The translations under genes and the position numbers were made by a program. 64,000 bases of DNA, taken from contig NZ_JAAIVB010000021.1 in the NCBI RefSeq assembly GCF_010974945.1, positions 1-64,000 of the forward strand, written 5' to 3'. Position 1 is the first letter of the stretch. Each line of letters opens with the position of its first letter. The DNA is from Noviherbaspirillum galbum (lineage in GTDB: Bacteria; Pseudomonadota; Gammaproteobacteria; Burkholderiales; Burkholderiaceae_D). Positions 56,087 to 64,000 of this stretch are shown one piece after another. The notes below the pieces were generated by a model. The model did no database searches and was not told where the DNA came from. It worked only from the letters and a program-made list of their open reading frames with translations.

Positions 56087-57790
56087 TCAGCGCACCACGA
56101 CGATGTAGAGCAGCAGGAGGTTGAGCACCACGGAAATGACCGCGACCGCGCGCCACAAGGCCACCGGGTCGCGCTTCGCGAGCGGCATCGCGCCGCGCGC
56201 GGGCATCGGGTTGCTTGCGCCGCGCTCCAGCGCGAGCTGGAATTCTTCCGCGGTTTCGAAACGGTCAGCCGGATCGCGCGCCACCGCTTTCAGCAAGACG
56301 TTTTCCAGCCACAGCGGCAGGTCGGGACGAAAACGGCTGGGCGGAACCGGCTCGCCGAAGCGGGGCCGCTGGAAGGGCTCGATCTCGCCATAGGGGAAGC
56401 GCCGCGTCAGCATGTTGTACAGCGTGACGCCGGTGGCATACAGGTCGGTCTGGCGCGACGGCGAGCCATTCTCGAACAGCTCCGGCGCGAGGAAGGACGG
56501 CGTGCCGGCCTGCGGCGCCTGCAGTTCCGACTTTTCCTCGAGGCCGGATTGCGCCACGCCCAGGTCCAGCAGCCGCAGTTCGCCGTCGGTTCCCATGTGC
56601 ACGTTTGCCGGCTTGACGTCGCGGTGCAGGATGCTGCGCCGGTGCAGGGCCCCGACCGCCCGCACCAGACGCACGCCGTCGGTAATGATCTCCGGGATGG
56701 TGAAATGCCGGCCCGCATCCAGTCTTTGCTGCAGGTTCTGGCCCTCATGCCAGGTCGTCAGGTAATACAGGTAATTGCGCCGGTCCGGGGTGATCACCTG
56801 GGGAAAGAAGCGGGCCACCGCGCGCTTGGCCAGCCATTCCTCGTGCGCGAAGGCCGATCGTTCCTGCGGATCGCCGGAGCGGTCGGGCTGCAGGGTCTTG
56901 AGCACCAGCTGGCGCTGGCTGCGCGGATCGAAGACGCGATACAGCAGCGTCGCCTGCGAGGAATGGATCAGCTCCTCCACCTGGTAGCCGTCCAGTGACT
57001 GGCCCGGCTTGAGCCTCGGCGGCAAGGGCAACTGCTGCGAGACGGACAGCGCGTCGCGCAGGTTTTCTTCCGGCAGCGCGTCGATGCGCAGCATCAAGGC
57101 GCTGACGTTGTCCGACGAGCCGGCCCCGAGCGCGGCATCGACCAGCCGGCGCGACCCGTCATCGCAATTGCAGTTGCCGAGCGCCACGTCGGCCAGGCAG
57201 CGCACCACGTCGATTTCGCCGAGCGTCGCCCACACGCCGTCAGTCAGCAGCAGGAAGATATCCCGCTCCTGCAGTTCGCCCATGCCATGGTCGATGGCCA
57301 GCAGGGAATCGAGTCCGATGGCGCGCGTGAGCACATGCTGCATCTCCGGGCGGTCCCACACATGGTCGGTGGTGAGCTTGCTGAGGGCGCCGCCGCGGTA
57401 GAGGTAAAGCCGGGTGTCGCCGACGTGGGCGAAGTAATAGAACCGTCCGCGCAGCACGACGCTGGTAAGCGTGGTCGCCATGCCGGACAGCTCCGGCCGC
57501 ACCGACCCCTGGCGCTGCACCCAGCTGTTGATCGCCTTGAGCACCTTGTCCATGGACTGCGTCACCGGCCAGGTTTCCGGCGTGGCGTAGTAGTCTGCCA
57601 GCAAGCCGCGCACGGTGTACTCGGACGCATCCCTTCCCCCGGCGTTGCCGGAAACGCCATCCGCAATGGCGGCGATCAGCCCCTTGCTGGAAAGCTCGGG
57701 CTCGTTAGGCGTGACCATGCCAACGAAGTCTTCGTTGCGTTCGCGCAGCCCGGCAGCGCTGGCATGGCCGACTGAGACGGTAAGGGACAT
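56087..57790 (-). CDS. Fused PP2C phosphatase / Ser-Thr protein kinase with C-terminal anchor
   Basis: 567 residues from the ATG at 57790. Residues about 1-245 are a PP2C domain with its metal-site motifs intact (RNEDFVG, IADGVSGNAGG, HVGDTRLYLY, LLTDGVW, SSDNVSALML). Residues about 265-535 are a kinase with LVLKTLQ, HRDVKPANVHMG, LDLGVAQ and LAPE. The glycine-rich loop is not recognisable, and DFG is replaced by DLG. The last 22 residues are a membrane span. Similar fusions lie beside nitrate assimilation genes in other Proteobacteria; a regulatory role on nitrate transport or reduction is inferred. Confidence 0.88.
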   Translation of the reverse strand: MSLTVSVGHASAAGLRERNEDFVGMVTPNEPELSSKGLIAAIADGVSGNAGGRDASEYTVRGLLADYYATPETWPVTQSMDKVLKAINSWVQRQGSVRPELSGMATTLTSVVLRGRFYYFAHVGDTRLYLYRGGALSKLTTDHVWDRPEMQHVLTRAIGLDSLLAIDHGMGELQERDIFLLLTDGVWATLGEIDVVRCLADVALGNCNCDDGSRRLVDAALGAGSSDNVSALMLRIDALPEENLRDALSVSQQLPLPPRLKPGQSLDGYQVEELIHSSQATLLYRVFDPRSQRQLVLKTLQPDRSGDPQERSAFAHEEWLAKRAVARFFPQVITPDRRNYLYYLTTWHEGQNLQQRLDAGRHFTIPEIITDGVRLVRAVGALHRRSILHRDVKPANVHMGTDGELRLLDLGVAQSGLEEKSELQAPQAGTPSFLAPELFENGSPSRQTDLYATGVTLYNMLTRRFPYGEIEPFQRPRFGEPVPPSRFRPDLPLWLENVLLKAVARDPADRFETAEEFQLALERGASNPMPARGAMPLAKRDPVALWRAVAVISVVLNLLLLYIVVVR

Positions 57791-57834
57791 GAAGTTCACG
57801 GGTGAATGCAGGGATTGTAGCGTCGCGCAAGACG

Positions 57835-57865
57835 AACGCCGTTCACGCGATGCATGAACGGCGTT
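57835..57865 (-). terminator. Strong hairpin between narK and the kinase-phosphatase gene
   Basis: AACGCCGTTCA pairs perfectly with TGAACGGCGTT (11 bp, 9-nt loop), located 24 nt after the narK stop. No T-run follows on the minus strand (CGTCTTG), so it may be an RNA-stabilising or partial terminator rather than a full intrinsic terminator. Confidence 0.5.
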
Positions 57866-57889
57866 ACCGGAAGGGACAACAGGTGTCGG

Positions 57890-59104
57890 TCAGATCTTGG
57901 CCGAGGTCAGGGCGGCGCTGCCCCAGGTGGTACGCCAGCGGGTCTTCACCATGCTCAGACCGAGCAGGGCAAGGACGGCCAGCATGGCGAACAGGGTCAG
58001 GCCGAGCTGGTAGCTGCCCGTCACCTGCTTGGAATAGCCGAGGCTGGAGGCGAGGTAGAAGCCGCCGACGCCGCCGGCCATGCCGACCAGGCCCGTCATC
58101 ACGCCGATCTCCTTGCGGAAACGCTGCGGCACCAGCTGGAACACCGCGCCGTTGCCGGTGCCCAGCGCCAGCATCGCGCAGACGAACACGACCACGGCCG
58201 CGGCCGCGGACTGCAGGCCGGTGCTGGCAATGAACAGGAACAGGGCAGCCAGCACGTACATCACCGACAGCGTCTTGATGCCGCCGATCCGGTCGGCGAT
58301 GCGTCCGCCCATCGGCCGCACCAGCGAGCCGGCGAACACGCAGGCGGCGGTGAAGTAGCCTGCGGTGACTGGCGACAGGCCGTACTGCGAATTGAAGTAG
58401 ATGGTCAGCGAAGAAGCGAGCCCGGAAAAGCCGCCGAAGGTGACGCTGTAGAAGAACATGAACCACCAGGCGTCGCGGTCCTTGAGCACATGCAGGTATT
58501 CCACCAGGGACTTGGGCGGCGGCGCGGACGGGGCGTCCTTGGCAAAGACCAGGTAGATGGCGAACGCGACGCCCAGCGGGATGAGGCACAGGCCGAAGAC
58601 GTTCTGCCAGCCGAAGGCGATTGCGAGGGAAGGCGCGAACAGCGCCGCGAAGGCGGTGCCGGAGTTGCCGGCGCCGGCGATGCCGAGCGCCGTGCCCTGG
58701 TGTTCGGGCGGGTACCAGCGCGACGCAAGGGGCAGCGCGACCGCGAAGGCGGAGCCCGCAACGCCCAGCAGCACGCCGAGCGCGAGCATGGTGTCGTAGG
58801 ACTTGAGCGTGCCCAGCCAGGCCCAGGCGAGGCCGGCCATGACGATGACCTGCCCGATGGCGCCTGCCTTCTTGGGCTTCAGGTGATCCACCAGCACGCC
58901 CATCACGATGCGCAGCAGCGCCCCCGCCAGCAAGGGAGTCGCTACCATCAAGCCCTTCTGCGCGGGGCTTAGGCCGATGTCCTTGGAGATCTGCACGGCC
59001 AGCGGGCCGAGCAGCACCCACACCATGAAGCTGAGATCGAAGTAGAAGAAGGAAGCGAGGAGGGTCGGGGTATGGCCCGCCTTCCAGAACGACGTCGTTT
59101 GCAT
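57890..59104 (-). CDS. narK: Nitrate/nitrite MFS transporter NarK
   Basis: 404 residues with twelve membrane segments. GIAGAGNSGTAFAALFAPSLA and GLVGMAGGVGGFYLASSLG are the nitrate signature regions of the NNP family. AAAGGAG precedes the ATG at 59104. It is divergent from nirB with a shared 309-nt regulatory region and sits upstream of the kinase-phosphatase gene. Confidence 0.94.
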   Translation of the reverse strand: MQTTSFWKAGHTPTLLASFFYFDLSFMVWVLLGPLAVQISKDIGLSPAQKGLMVATPLLAGALLRIVMGVLVDHLKPKKAGAIGQVIVMAGLAWAWLGTLKSYDTMLALGVLLGVAGSAFAVALPLASRWYPPEHQGTALGIAGAGNSGTAFAALFAPSLAIAFGWQNVFGLCLIPLGVAFAIYLVFAKDAPSAPPPKSLVEYLHVLKDRDAWWFMFFYSVTFGGFSGLASSLTIYFNSQYGLSPVTAGYFTAACVFAGSLVRPMGGRIADRIGGIKTLSVMYVLAALFLFIASTGLQSAAAAVVVFVCAMLALGTGNGAVFQLVPQRFRKEIGVMTGLVGMAGGVGGFYLASSLGYSKQVTGSYQLGLTLFAMLAVLALLGLSMVKTRWRTTWGSAALTSAKI

Positions 59105-59145
59105 TGATGCTCCTTTGCACCGGGGATGGATTTGCGCTTGCCTGA

Positions 59146-59161
59146 TGCAATCGCTATGCCA
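59146..59161 (-). promoter_or_regulatory. Sigma-54 promoter of narK
   Basis: On the minus strand, TGGCATAGCGATTGCA matches TGGCAYR-N4-TTGCA. The start would be near 59135, giving a leader of about 30 nt before the narK ATG. Confidence 0.7.
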
Positions 59162-59265
59162 CGGTGAAATCGCCGTATTTCGCGGTGTCTTCAATGGCGA
59201 CCGGCCATGAATTGCACCATGGCGCGCACCAATCCCGCCGCTTCCATCGAACCGCGGCAAGGTTT

Positions 59266-59282
59266 TGCACCGCTGCAGTGCA
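59266..59282. promoter_or_regulatory. NtrC-like palindrome between narK and nirB
   Basis: TGCACCGCTGCAGTGCA is exactly TGCAC-N7-GTGCA, the NtrC enhancer consensus. It lies about 105 nt from the -24 of narK and about 42 nt from the -24 of nirB, so one enhancer could serve both divergent promoters. Confidence 0.65.
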
Positions 59283-59322
59283 CAAATCGTCCTCCGCCCG
59301 GATCTTTTCCCCGCAAATCGCG

Positions 59323-59338
59323 TGGCACCGCTTTTGCT
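59323..59338 (+). promoter_or_regulatory. Sigma-54 promoter of nirB-nirD-nasA
   Basis: TGGCACCGCTTTTGCT fits TGGCAC-N5-TTGCW with correct GG-GC spacing. The start would be near 59350, leaving about 64 nt of leader. No terminator is seen in that leader, unlike nrtA. Confidence 0.7.
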
Positions 59339-59413
59339 AAGACAGCAGGGAACACTCTTTTCACCAGGCTTCAATGGCGAAGCTGTTGTGCTCTGAACGC
59401 TGGAGGCGCTTTA

Positions 59414-61852
59414 ATGAAGAAGCTCAAGTTGGTCATGGTTGGCAATGGAATGGCAGGCGTGCGCACGCTCGAGGAGCTGATCAAGCTCGCTCCCGACGTG
59501 TATGACATCACCGTCTTCGGCGCCGAACCGTATGCGAACTACAACCGCATCCTGCTGTCGCCCGTGCTGGCAGGCGAGCAGACCATCAAGGACATCATGC
59601 TCAACGATGTCGATTGGTATGAGCAGAACAACATCACGCTTTATCTCGGCAAGAAGATCGTGCGCATCGACCGCGTGAAGCGCCAGGTCGTTGCCGACGA
59701 TGGCGTCGTTGCCGAATACGACCGGCTGCTGCTGGCCACCGGCTCGAATCCCTTCATCCTTCCCGTGCCCGGCAAGGAGCTCGATGGCGTGATCTCCTAC
59801 CGCGACATCCAGGACACCAATGCCATGATCGACGCGGCCGGGCGCCACAAGCATGCGGTCGTGATCGGCGGCGGCCTGCTCGGCCTGGAAGCGGCCAACG
59901 GCCTCAAGCTGCGCGGGATGGACGTCACCGTCGTGCACCTGCCTGCCTGGCTGATGGAGCGCCAGCTCGACCCGACGGCCGGCAGAATGCTGCAGCAGTC
60001 GCTCGAAGACCGCGGCCTGAAATTCCTGCTCGACAAGAACACCAGGGAACTGGTCGGCGACGAGCAGGGCCGCGTGAAGGCGATCCGCTTCACCGACGGA
60101 CTGGAAGTGCCCGCCGAGCTGGTGGTCATGGCGGTCGGCATCCGTCCCAACACCACGCTGGCCGAATCGGCCGGCCTGTACTGCAACCGCGGCATCGTGG
60201 TCAACGACACCATGCAGACCTACGACCCGCGCATCTACGCGGTGGGCGAGTGCGTCAATCACCGCGGCACCGCCTACGGGCTGGTCGCGCCCCTGTTCGA
60301 GATGGCGCGGGTTTGCGCGAACCATCTCGCGAACTTCGGCATCGGGCGCTACCAGGGATCGGTGACGTCCACCAAGCTGAAGGTGACCGGCATCGACCTG
60401 TTCTCCGCCGGCGAATTCATGGGCGGCGAAGGCACCGAGGAAATCGTGCTGTCCGATCCCATCGGCGGCGTGTACAAGAAGCTCGTCATCAAGGAAGACA
60501 AGCTGGTGGGCGCCTGCCTCTATGGCGACACCGTGGACGGCAGCTGGTACTTCAAGCTGCTGCGCGAAGGCCGGAACATCAGCGAGATCCGCGATTCGCT
60601 GATGTTCGGCGAGTCCAATACCGGCCGTCCCGGCGACACCGGCCACGAAGGCTTCACCAAGGCCGCCGCCATGCCCGACGAAGCGGAAGTGTGCGGCTGC
60701 AACGGCGTCTGCAAGGGCAACATCGTCAAGGCGATCAAGGAAAAGGGGCTATTCACCCTGGAGGACGTGCGCAAGCACACCAAGGCATCCGCTTCCTGCG
60801 GGTCCTGCACCGGCCTGGTGGAACAGATCATCATGGCCACCGCCGGCGGCGACTATTCTTCGTCCGCCAAGGCCAAGCCCTTGTGCGCCTGCACCGACCA
60901 TACCCACCAGCAGGTGCGCGACGCCATCAAGGTCAACAAGCTCCTGACGATCGCGGACACGATGCGCTTCATGGAATGGCGCACGCCGAACGGCTGCCAT
61001 ACCTGCCGGCCGGCGATCAACTACTACCTGATTTCCACCTGGCCGCACGAGGCCAAGGATGATCCGCAGTCCCGCTTCATCAACGAGCGCGCGCACGCGA
61101 ACATCCAGAAGGACGGCACGTATTCCGTGATTCCGCGTATGTGGGGCGGCGAAACCACGGCCGGCGACCTGCGCAAGATCGCCGACGTGGTCGACAAGTA
61201 CAAGATCCCCACCGTCAAGGTGACCGGCGGCCAGCGCATCGACCTGCTGGGCGTGAAGAAGGAAGACCTGCCCGCCGTCTGGAAGGATCTCGACATGCCC
61301 TGCGGCCACGCCTATGCCAAGGCGCTGCGCACGGTGAAGACCTGCGTCGGCTCGGAATGGTGCCGCTTCGGCACCCAGGATTCGACCCGGATGGGGCAGG
61401 AGCTCGAGCGTGCGCTCTGGAAGATGTACGCGCCCCACAAGGTGAAGATTGCCGTTTCCGGGTGCCCGCGCAATTGCGCCGAGTCCGGCATCAAGGACGT
61501 CGGCGTGATCGGGGTGGATTCCGGCTGGGAAATCTATGTCGGCGGCAACGGCGGCATCAAGACCGAAGTGGCGCACTTTTTTGTCAAGGTGAAGTCCCAC
61601 GAGGAAGTCCTGGAATATTCCGGGGCTTTCCTGCAACTCTACCGGGAAGAAGGCTGGTACCTTGAGCGCACCGTGCATTACCTCGCGCGAGTCGGGCTAG
61701 ACTATGTAAAGAAACAGATCCTGGAAAACGCGGAAAACCGCAAGGCCTTGTACGAACGCCTGCTGTTCTCGCTCGATGGCGAACCCGATCCCTGGCACGA
61801 AAAGGCCAAGGCCCTGGTCGATGAGCGCCAGTTCGAGCCGTTGAACATCTGA
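59414..61852 (+). CDS. nirB: Assimilatory nitrite reductase large subunit NirB
   Basis: 812 residues from the ATG at 59414 (GGAGG 9 nt upstream). In order: FAD/NAD domain (VMVGNGMAGVRTLEE; VIGGGLLGLEAANGL), BFD-like 2Fe-2S region (CGCNGVCKGNI... CGSCTGLVEQ), then the siroheme/4Fe-4S domain (TCVGSEWCRFGTQDS; VSGCPRNCAESGIKDVGVIG). It reduces nitrite to ammonia with NADH together with NirD. Confidence 0.96.
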   Translation: MKKLKLVMVGNGMAGVRTLEELIKLAPDVYDITVFGAEPYANYNRILLSPVLAGEQTIKDIMLNDVDWYEQNNITLYLGKKIVRIDRVKRQVVADDGVVAEYDRLLLATGSNPFILPVPGKELDGVISYRDIQDTNAMIDAAGRHKHAVVIGGGLLGLEAANGLKLRGMDVTVVHLPAWLMERQLDPTAGRMLQQSLEDRGLKFLLDKNTRELVGDEQGRVKAIRFTDGLEVPAELVVMAVGIRPNTTLAESAGLYCNRGIVVNDTMQTYDPRIYAVGECVNHRGTAYGLVAPLFEMARVCANHLANFGIGRYQGSVTSTKLKVTGIDLFSAGEFMGGEGTEEIVLSDPIGGVYKKLVIKEDKLVGACLYGDTVDGSWYFKLLREGRNISEIRDSLMFGESNTGRPGDTGHEGFTKAAAMPDEAEVCGCNGVCKGNIVKAIKEKGLFTLEDVRKHTKASASCGSCTGLVEQIIMATAGGDYSSSAKAKPLCACTDHTHQQVRDAIKVNKLLTIADTMRFMEWRTPNGCHTCRPAINYYLISTWPHEAKDDPQSRFINERAHANIQKDGTYSVIPRMWGGETTAGDLRKIADVVDKYKIPTVKVTGGQRIDLLGVKKEDLPAVWKDLDMPCGHAYAKALRTVKTCVGSEWCRFGTQDSTRMGQELERALWKMYAPHKVKIAVSGCPRNCAESGIKDVGVIGVDSGWEIYVGGNGGIKTEVAHFFVKVKSHEEVLEYSGAFLQLYREEGWYLERTVHYLARVGLDYVKKQILENAENRKALYERLLFSLDGEPDPWHEKAKALVDERQFEPLNI

Positions 61853-61938
61853 GCAGAACGCGCCTCCCCGCGAGGGGAGGCAACCAGAACGATGCCGCGC
61901 GGTTCCGTCAACTTCAATCGAACTTGAAAGGAACGACC

Positions 61939-62061
61939 ATGAGAATCTATCTGACCGCCATCGTGCTGACCGTTGCCGCCACCGCCGTCATCCTCAGCAC
62001 CTGCATCGGAAACTCATCGACCACCCGGGCCGCGCCGGTGAAAGTCATGCAACTCATGTAA
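61939..62061 (+). CDS. 40-residue predicted membrane or lipoprotein peptide between nirB and nirD
   Basis: Starts MRIYLTAIVLTVAATAVI and continues LSTCIGNSS, with a hydrophobic leader, a single Cys in a weak lipobox-like context and a polar tail ending VKVMQLM. AAAGGA lies 7 nt before the ATG and the stop is 12 nt before nirD. It is not part of the normal NirBD enzyme, and I do not know a family for it. It is co-directional and inside the operon, so translation is plausible. Confidence 0.5.
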   Translation: MRIYLTAIVLTVAATAVILSTCIGNSSTTRAAPVKVMQLM

Positions 62062-62073
62062 AGGAAGCCACAC

Positions 62074-62445
62074 ATGTCGCAACAGTGGAAAGCCGTCTGC
62101 AACGTCGCAGACATCCCCGTGCTCGGCGCGCGGGTCGTCAAGCGGGCGCAGAAGCCTGACGTGGCGATTTTCCGTAACGGCGAAGACAAGATATTCGCGC
62201 TCCTCGACCGCTGCCCGCACAAGGGCGGACCACTGTCCCAAGGCATCGTATTCGGCGAAAAGGTCGCCTGTCCGCTGCATAACTGGAACATCCAGCTCGA
62301 TTCCGGCTGCGCCACCGCGCCCGACGAAGGCTGCACCCAGACCTTCAGCGTCAGGGTGGACGACGGCCAGGTTTTCCTCGATGTCAACGAACTCGATGCG
62401 CTGCCCGGCGTGAACCCGGCAACGACGGAAACAGAGGCGGCATGA
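62074..62445 (+). CDS. nirD: Nitrite reductase small subunit NirD
   Basis: 123 residues with a Rieske-type fold. The cluster-like motif CPHKGGPLSQGIVFGEKVAC and PLHNWNIQLDSG are present; the C-P-H and C-P-L-H spacing suggests a 2Fe-2S site may be bound, as in some NirD proteins. It overlaps nasA by 4 nt (ATGA). Confidence 0.94.
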   Translation: MSQQWKAVCNVADIPVLGARVVKRAQKPDVAIFRNGEDKIFALLDRCPHKGGPLSQGIVFGEKVACPLHNWNIQLDSGCATAPDEGCTQTFSVRVDDGQVFLDVNELDALPGVNPATTETEAA

Positions 62446-64000
62446 ATGGTTTGCGTGAATCCAAGGCCACCTGTTGTTATTGCGGAGTAGGTTGCGGCGT
62501 CATCGTCGAAACCGACGGCCAGCGCGTCACCGGCGTGCGCGGCGATCCGGACCACCCCGCCAACTTCGGCCGGCTTTGCACCAAGGGCAGCACCCTCCAC
62601 CTGAGCGCCGATCCGCTCCTGCAGCAGCAGGCGCGCGCCCTGCATCCCGAGATGCGCCTCCATCGCGGCGAACCCCGCGGACGCGCGAGCTGGGAAGAAA
62701 CGAGCGGCCATCTGGCGGCGCGGATCACCGACACCGTGCGCAGGCACGGACCGGACAGCATCGGCTTCTACATCTCCGGGCAGCTCCTGACCGAAGACTA
62801 TTACGTCTTCAACAAGCTGGCCAAGGGCCTGCTGGGCACCAACAACATCGACACCAATTCCCGGCTGTGCATGTCGAGCGCGGTCGCCGGCTACAAGCAG
62901 ACCCTGGGCGCCGATGCGCCGCCAGCCTGCTATGAAGACATCGACCATGCCTCGCTGATCTTCATTGCCGGGTCGAACACCGCCTACGCCCATCCCATCC
63001 TGTATCGCCGGATCGAGGCGGCGCGCAAGCGCAATCCCGCCCTGAAGATGATCGTTGCCGATCCGCGGCGCACCGACACCGCGCGCGATGCCGACCTGCA
63101 CCTGGCCATCCTGCCGGGCACCGACGTGGCGCTCTTCAACGGCATGCTGCACCTCTGCCTGTGGGAAGACCTGATCGACCAGGCCTACATCGATGCGCAT
63201 ACCGAGGGCTTCGCCGACCTGAAGCGCACGGTGCGCGACTACACGCCGAAATTCGTCGCCGATACCTGCGGCATCAGCGAAGACGACCTGGTCAAGGCCG
63301 CGCGCTGGTTCGGCGAGGCGCCTGCGGCGCTGTCGTTGTATTGCCAGGGCCTGAATCAGTCCAGTTCGGGCACGGCGAAGAATGCCGCGCTGATCAACCT
63401 GCACCTTGCCACCGGCCAGATCGGCAAGCCGGGCGCCGGGCCATTCTCGCTGACCGGGCAGCCGAACGCCATGGGCGGCCGCGAAGTCGGCGGATTGGCC
63501 AATCTTCTGTCCGGCCATCGCGACATGGCCAATCCCGGCCATCGCGCCGAGGTGGCGAAGCTGTGGGGCGTGGATGACGTGCCGGCCACCCCGGGCAAGA
63601 CCGCGGTCGAAATGTTCGAGGCGGTGCGCAAGGGCGAGATCAAGATCCTCTGGATCGCCTGTACCAATCCTGCCCAATCCCTGCCAGACCAGAAGCTGGT
63701 GCAGGAAGCCTTGCAGAAGGCCGAGCTCGTCATCCTGCAGGAAGCCTACCGCACCACCGCGACGGCGCAATTCGCCGACGTGCTGCTGCCGGCCACGACC
63801 TGGGCCGAGAAGGAAGGCACGGTGACCAATTCCGAGCGGCGCATCACGCGCTTCAAGCCGGTGCTGCCACGGCCCGGCGAAACGCGGCACGATTGGGAAA
63901 TCGCAGTCGACGTTGCGCGCCGCATCGAAGCTTTGCTTGGCCGGACCGGCACGCTGTTTCCCTACGCGGACGTCGAGCAGATCTGGAACGAACACCGCGA
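62442..64000 (+). CDS. nasA: Assimilatory nitrate reductase catalytic subunit NasA (3' partial)
   Basis: The frame is open from the ATG at 62442 to the right edge, giving at least 519 codons, with the C-terminus outside the window. It opens MNGLRESKATCCYCGVGCG, the 4Fe-4S motif of the NapA/NasA class, and continues into the molybdopterin domains: SRLCMSSAVAGYKQTLGADA, ADPRRTDTARDADLHL, GQPNAMGGREVGG and the LPATTWAEKEGTVTNSERR segment. It reduces nitrate to nitrite for NirBD. Whether a C-terminal 2Fe-2S region exists cannot be seen. Confidence 0.96.
   Translation, partial: MNGLRESKATCCYCGVGCGVIVETDGQRVTGVRGDPDHPANFGRLCTKGSTLHLSADPLLQQQARALHPEMRLHRGEPRGRASWEETSGHLAARITDTVRRHGPDSIGFYISGQLLTEDYYVFNKLAKGLLGTNNIDTNSRLCMSSAVAGYKQTLGADAPPACYEDIDHASLIFIAGSNTAYAHPILYRRIEAARKRNPALKMIVADPRRTDTARDADLHLAILPGTDVALFNGMLHLCLWEDLIDQAYIDAHTEGFADLKRTVRDYTPKFVADTCGISEDDLVKAARWFGEAPAALSLYCQGLNQSSSGTAKNAALINLHLATGQIGKPGAGPFSLTGQPNAMGGREVGGLANLLSGHRDMANPGHRAEVAKLWGVDDVPATPGKTAVEMFEAVRKGEIKILWIACTNPAQSLPDQKLVQEALQKAELVILQEAYRTTATAQFADVLLPATTWAEKEGTVTNSERRITRFKPVLPRPGETRHDWEIAVDVARRIEALLGRTGTLFPYADVEQIWNEHR

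Noticed and set aside
59209-59231. A second NtrC-like site in the narK/nirB region (TGCACCATGGCGCGCACCA)
   Set aside because: The right half reads CGCAC rather than GTGCA, so it is not a palindrome of the NtrC type.
61947-63995. A 682-codon minus-strand frame opposite nirD and nasA
   Set aside because: The plus strand carries unmistakable NirD and NasA motifs with coupled starts; the antisense frame has no recognisable domain.

Overview
The window reads as a chromosomal segment of a GC-rich betaproteobacterium of the order Burkholderiales, most likely family Oxalobacteraceae (Herbaspirillum/Noviherbaspirillum-like). This placement is inferred from gene order and codon bias, not from a search. 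Supporting blocks are surA-pdxA-rsmA, miaB-phoH-ybeY-corC-lnt, glyQ-glyS-gmhB-plsC, ogt-xerD, a PHB phasin, and nasT/nrtABD/narK/nirBD/nasA. No rRNA, CRISPR array, insertion sequence or prophage was seen. One tRNA (Met, CAT) is present. Both window ends cut a gene: surA on the left and nasA on the right.

Layout. 1-3.8 kb: envelope biogenesis, vitamin B6 and rRNA methylation (surA, pdxA, rsmA, a RimJ-type acetyltransferase). 3.8-7.4 kb: an AT-richer two-gene island on the minus strand, holding an ankyrin protein and a protein with three ~72-residue repeats of unknown family. 7.5-13.6 kb: minus-strand operon glyQ-glyS-gmhB-plsC-metallopeptidase-gloA, closed by a terminator. 13.7-19.7 kb: minus-strand operon (small secreted protein)-miaB-phoH-ybeY-corC-lnt. 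19.8-25.9 kb: CsgG-like protein, methyltransferase, tRNA-Met, miaA, MFS exporter, mutL. 26-32.6 kb: DedA protein, cheW plus chemoreceptor, amiC, tsaE, queG. 32.7-36.2 kb: a periplasmic redox set (di-heme peroxidase, cupredoxin, cytochrome c) leading into a CHASE3-type chemoreceptor. 36.2-43.2 kb: AEC transporter and two-component system divergent from a TRAP transporter (dctPQM). 43.3-52 kb: lipoprotein hydrolase, TctAB without TctC, ogt, xerD, a tiny membrane peptide behind an FNR box, phasin, ybaK, plsY, tsaD.

52-64 kb is a nitrate assimilation regulon: nasT (ANTAR antiterminator), nrtABD (uptake), a fused PP2C phosphatase/Ser-Thr kinase, narK, nirB, a 40-codon ORF, nirD and nasA. Four sigma-54 type -24/-12 elements sit before nasT, nrtA, narK and nirB, with NtrC-like palindromes before nrtA and between narK and nirB. 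The nrtA leader also holds two hairpins followed by a strong terminator, the layout expected of a NasT/NasR-type antitermination leader. Nitrogen limitation (NtrC/sigma-54) and nitrate (NasT) would therefore both gate nitrate uptake.

The most novel-looking items are the triple-repeat protein with its ankyrin partner, the FNR box upstream of a 26-residue membrane peptide, the NasT leader beside a NasT that has no NasS in the window, and the conserved-looking reading frame between nirB and nirD.
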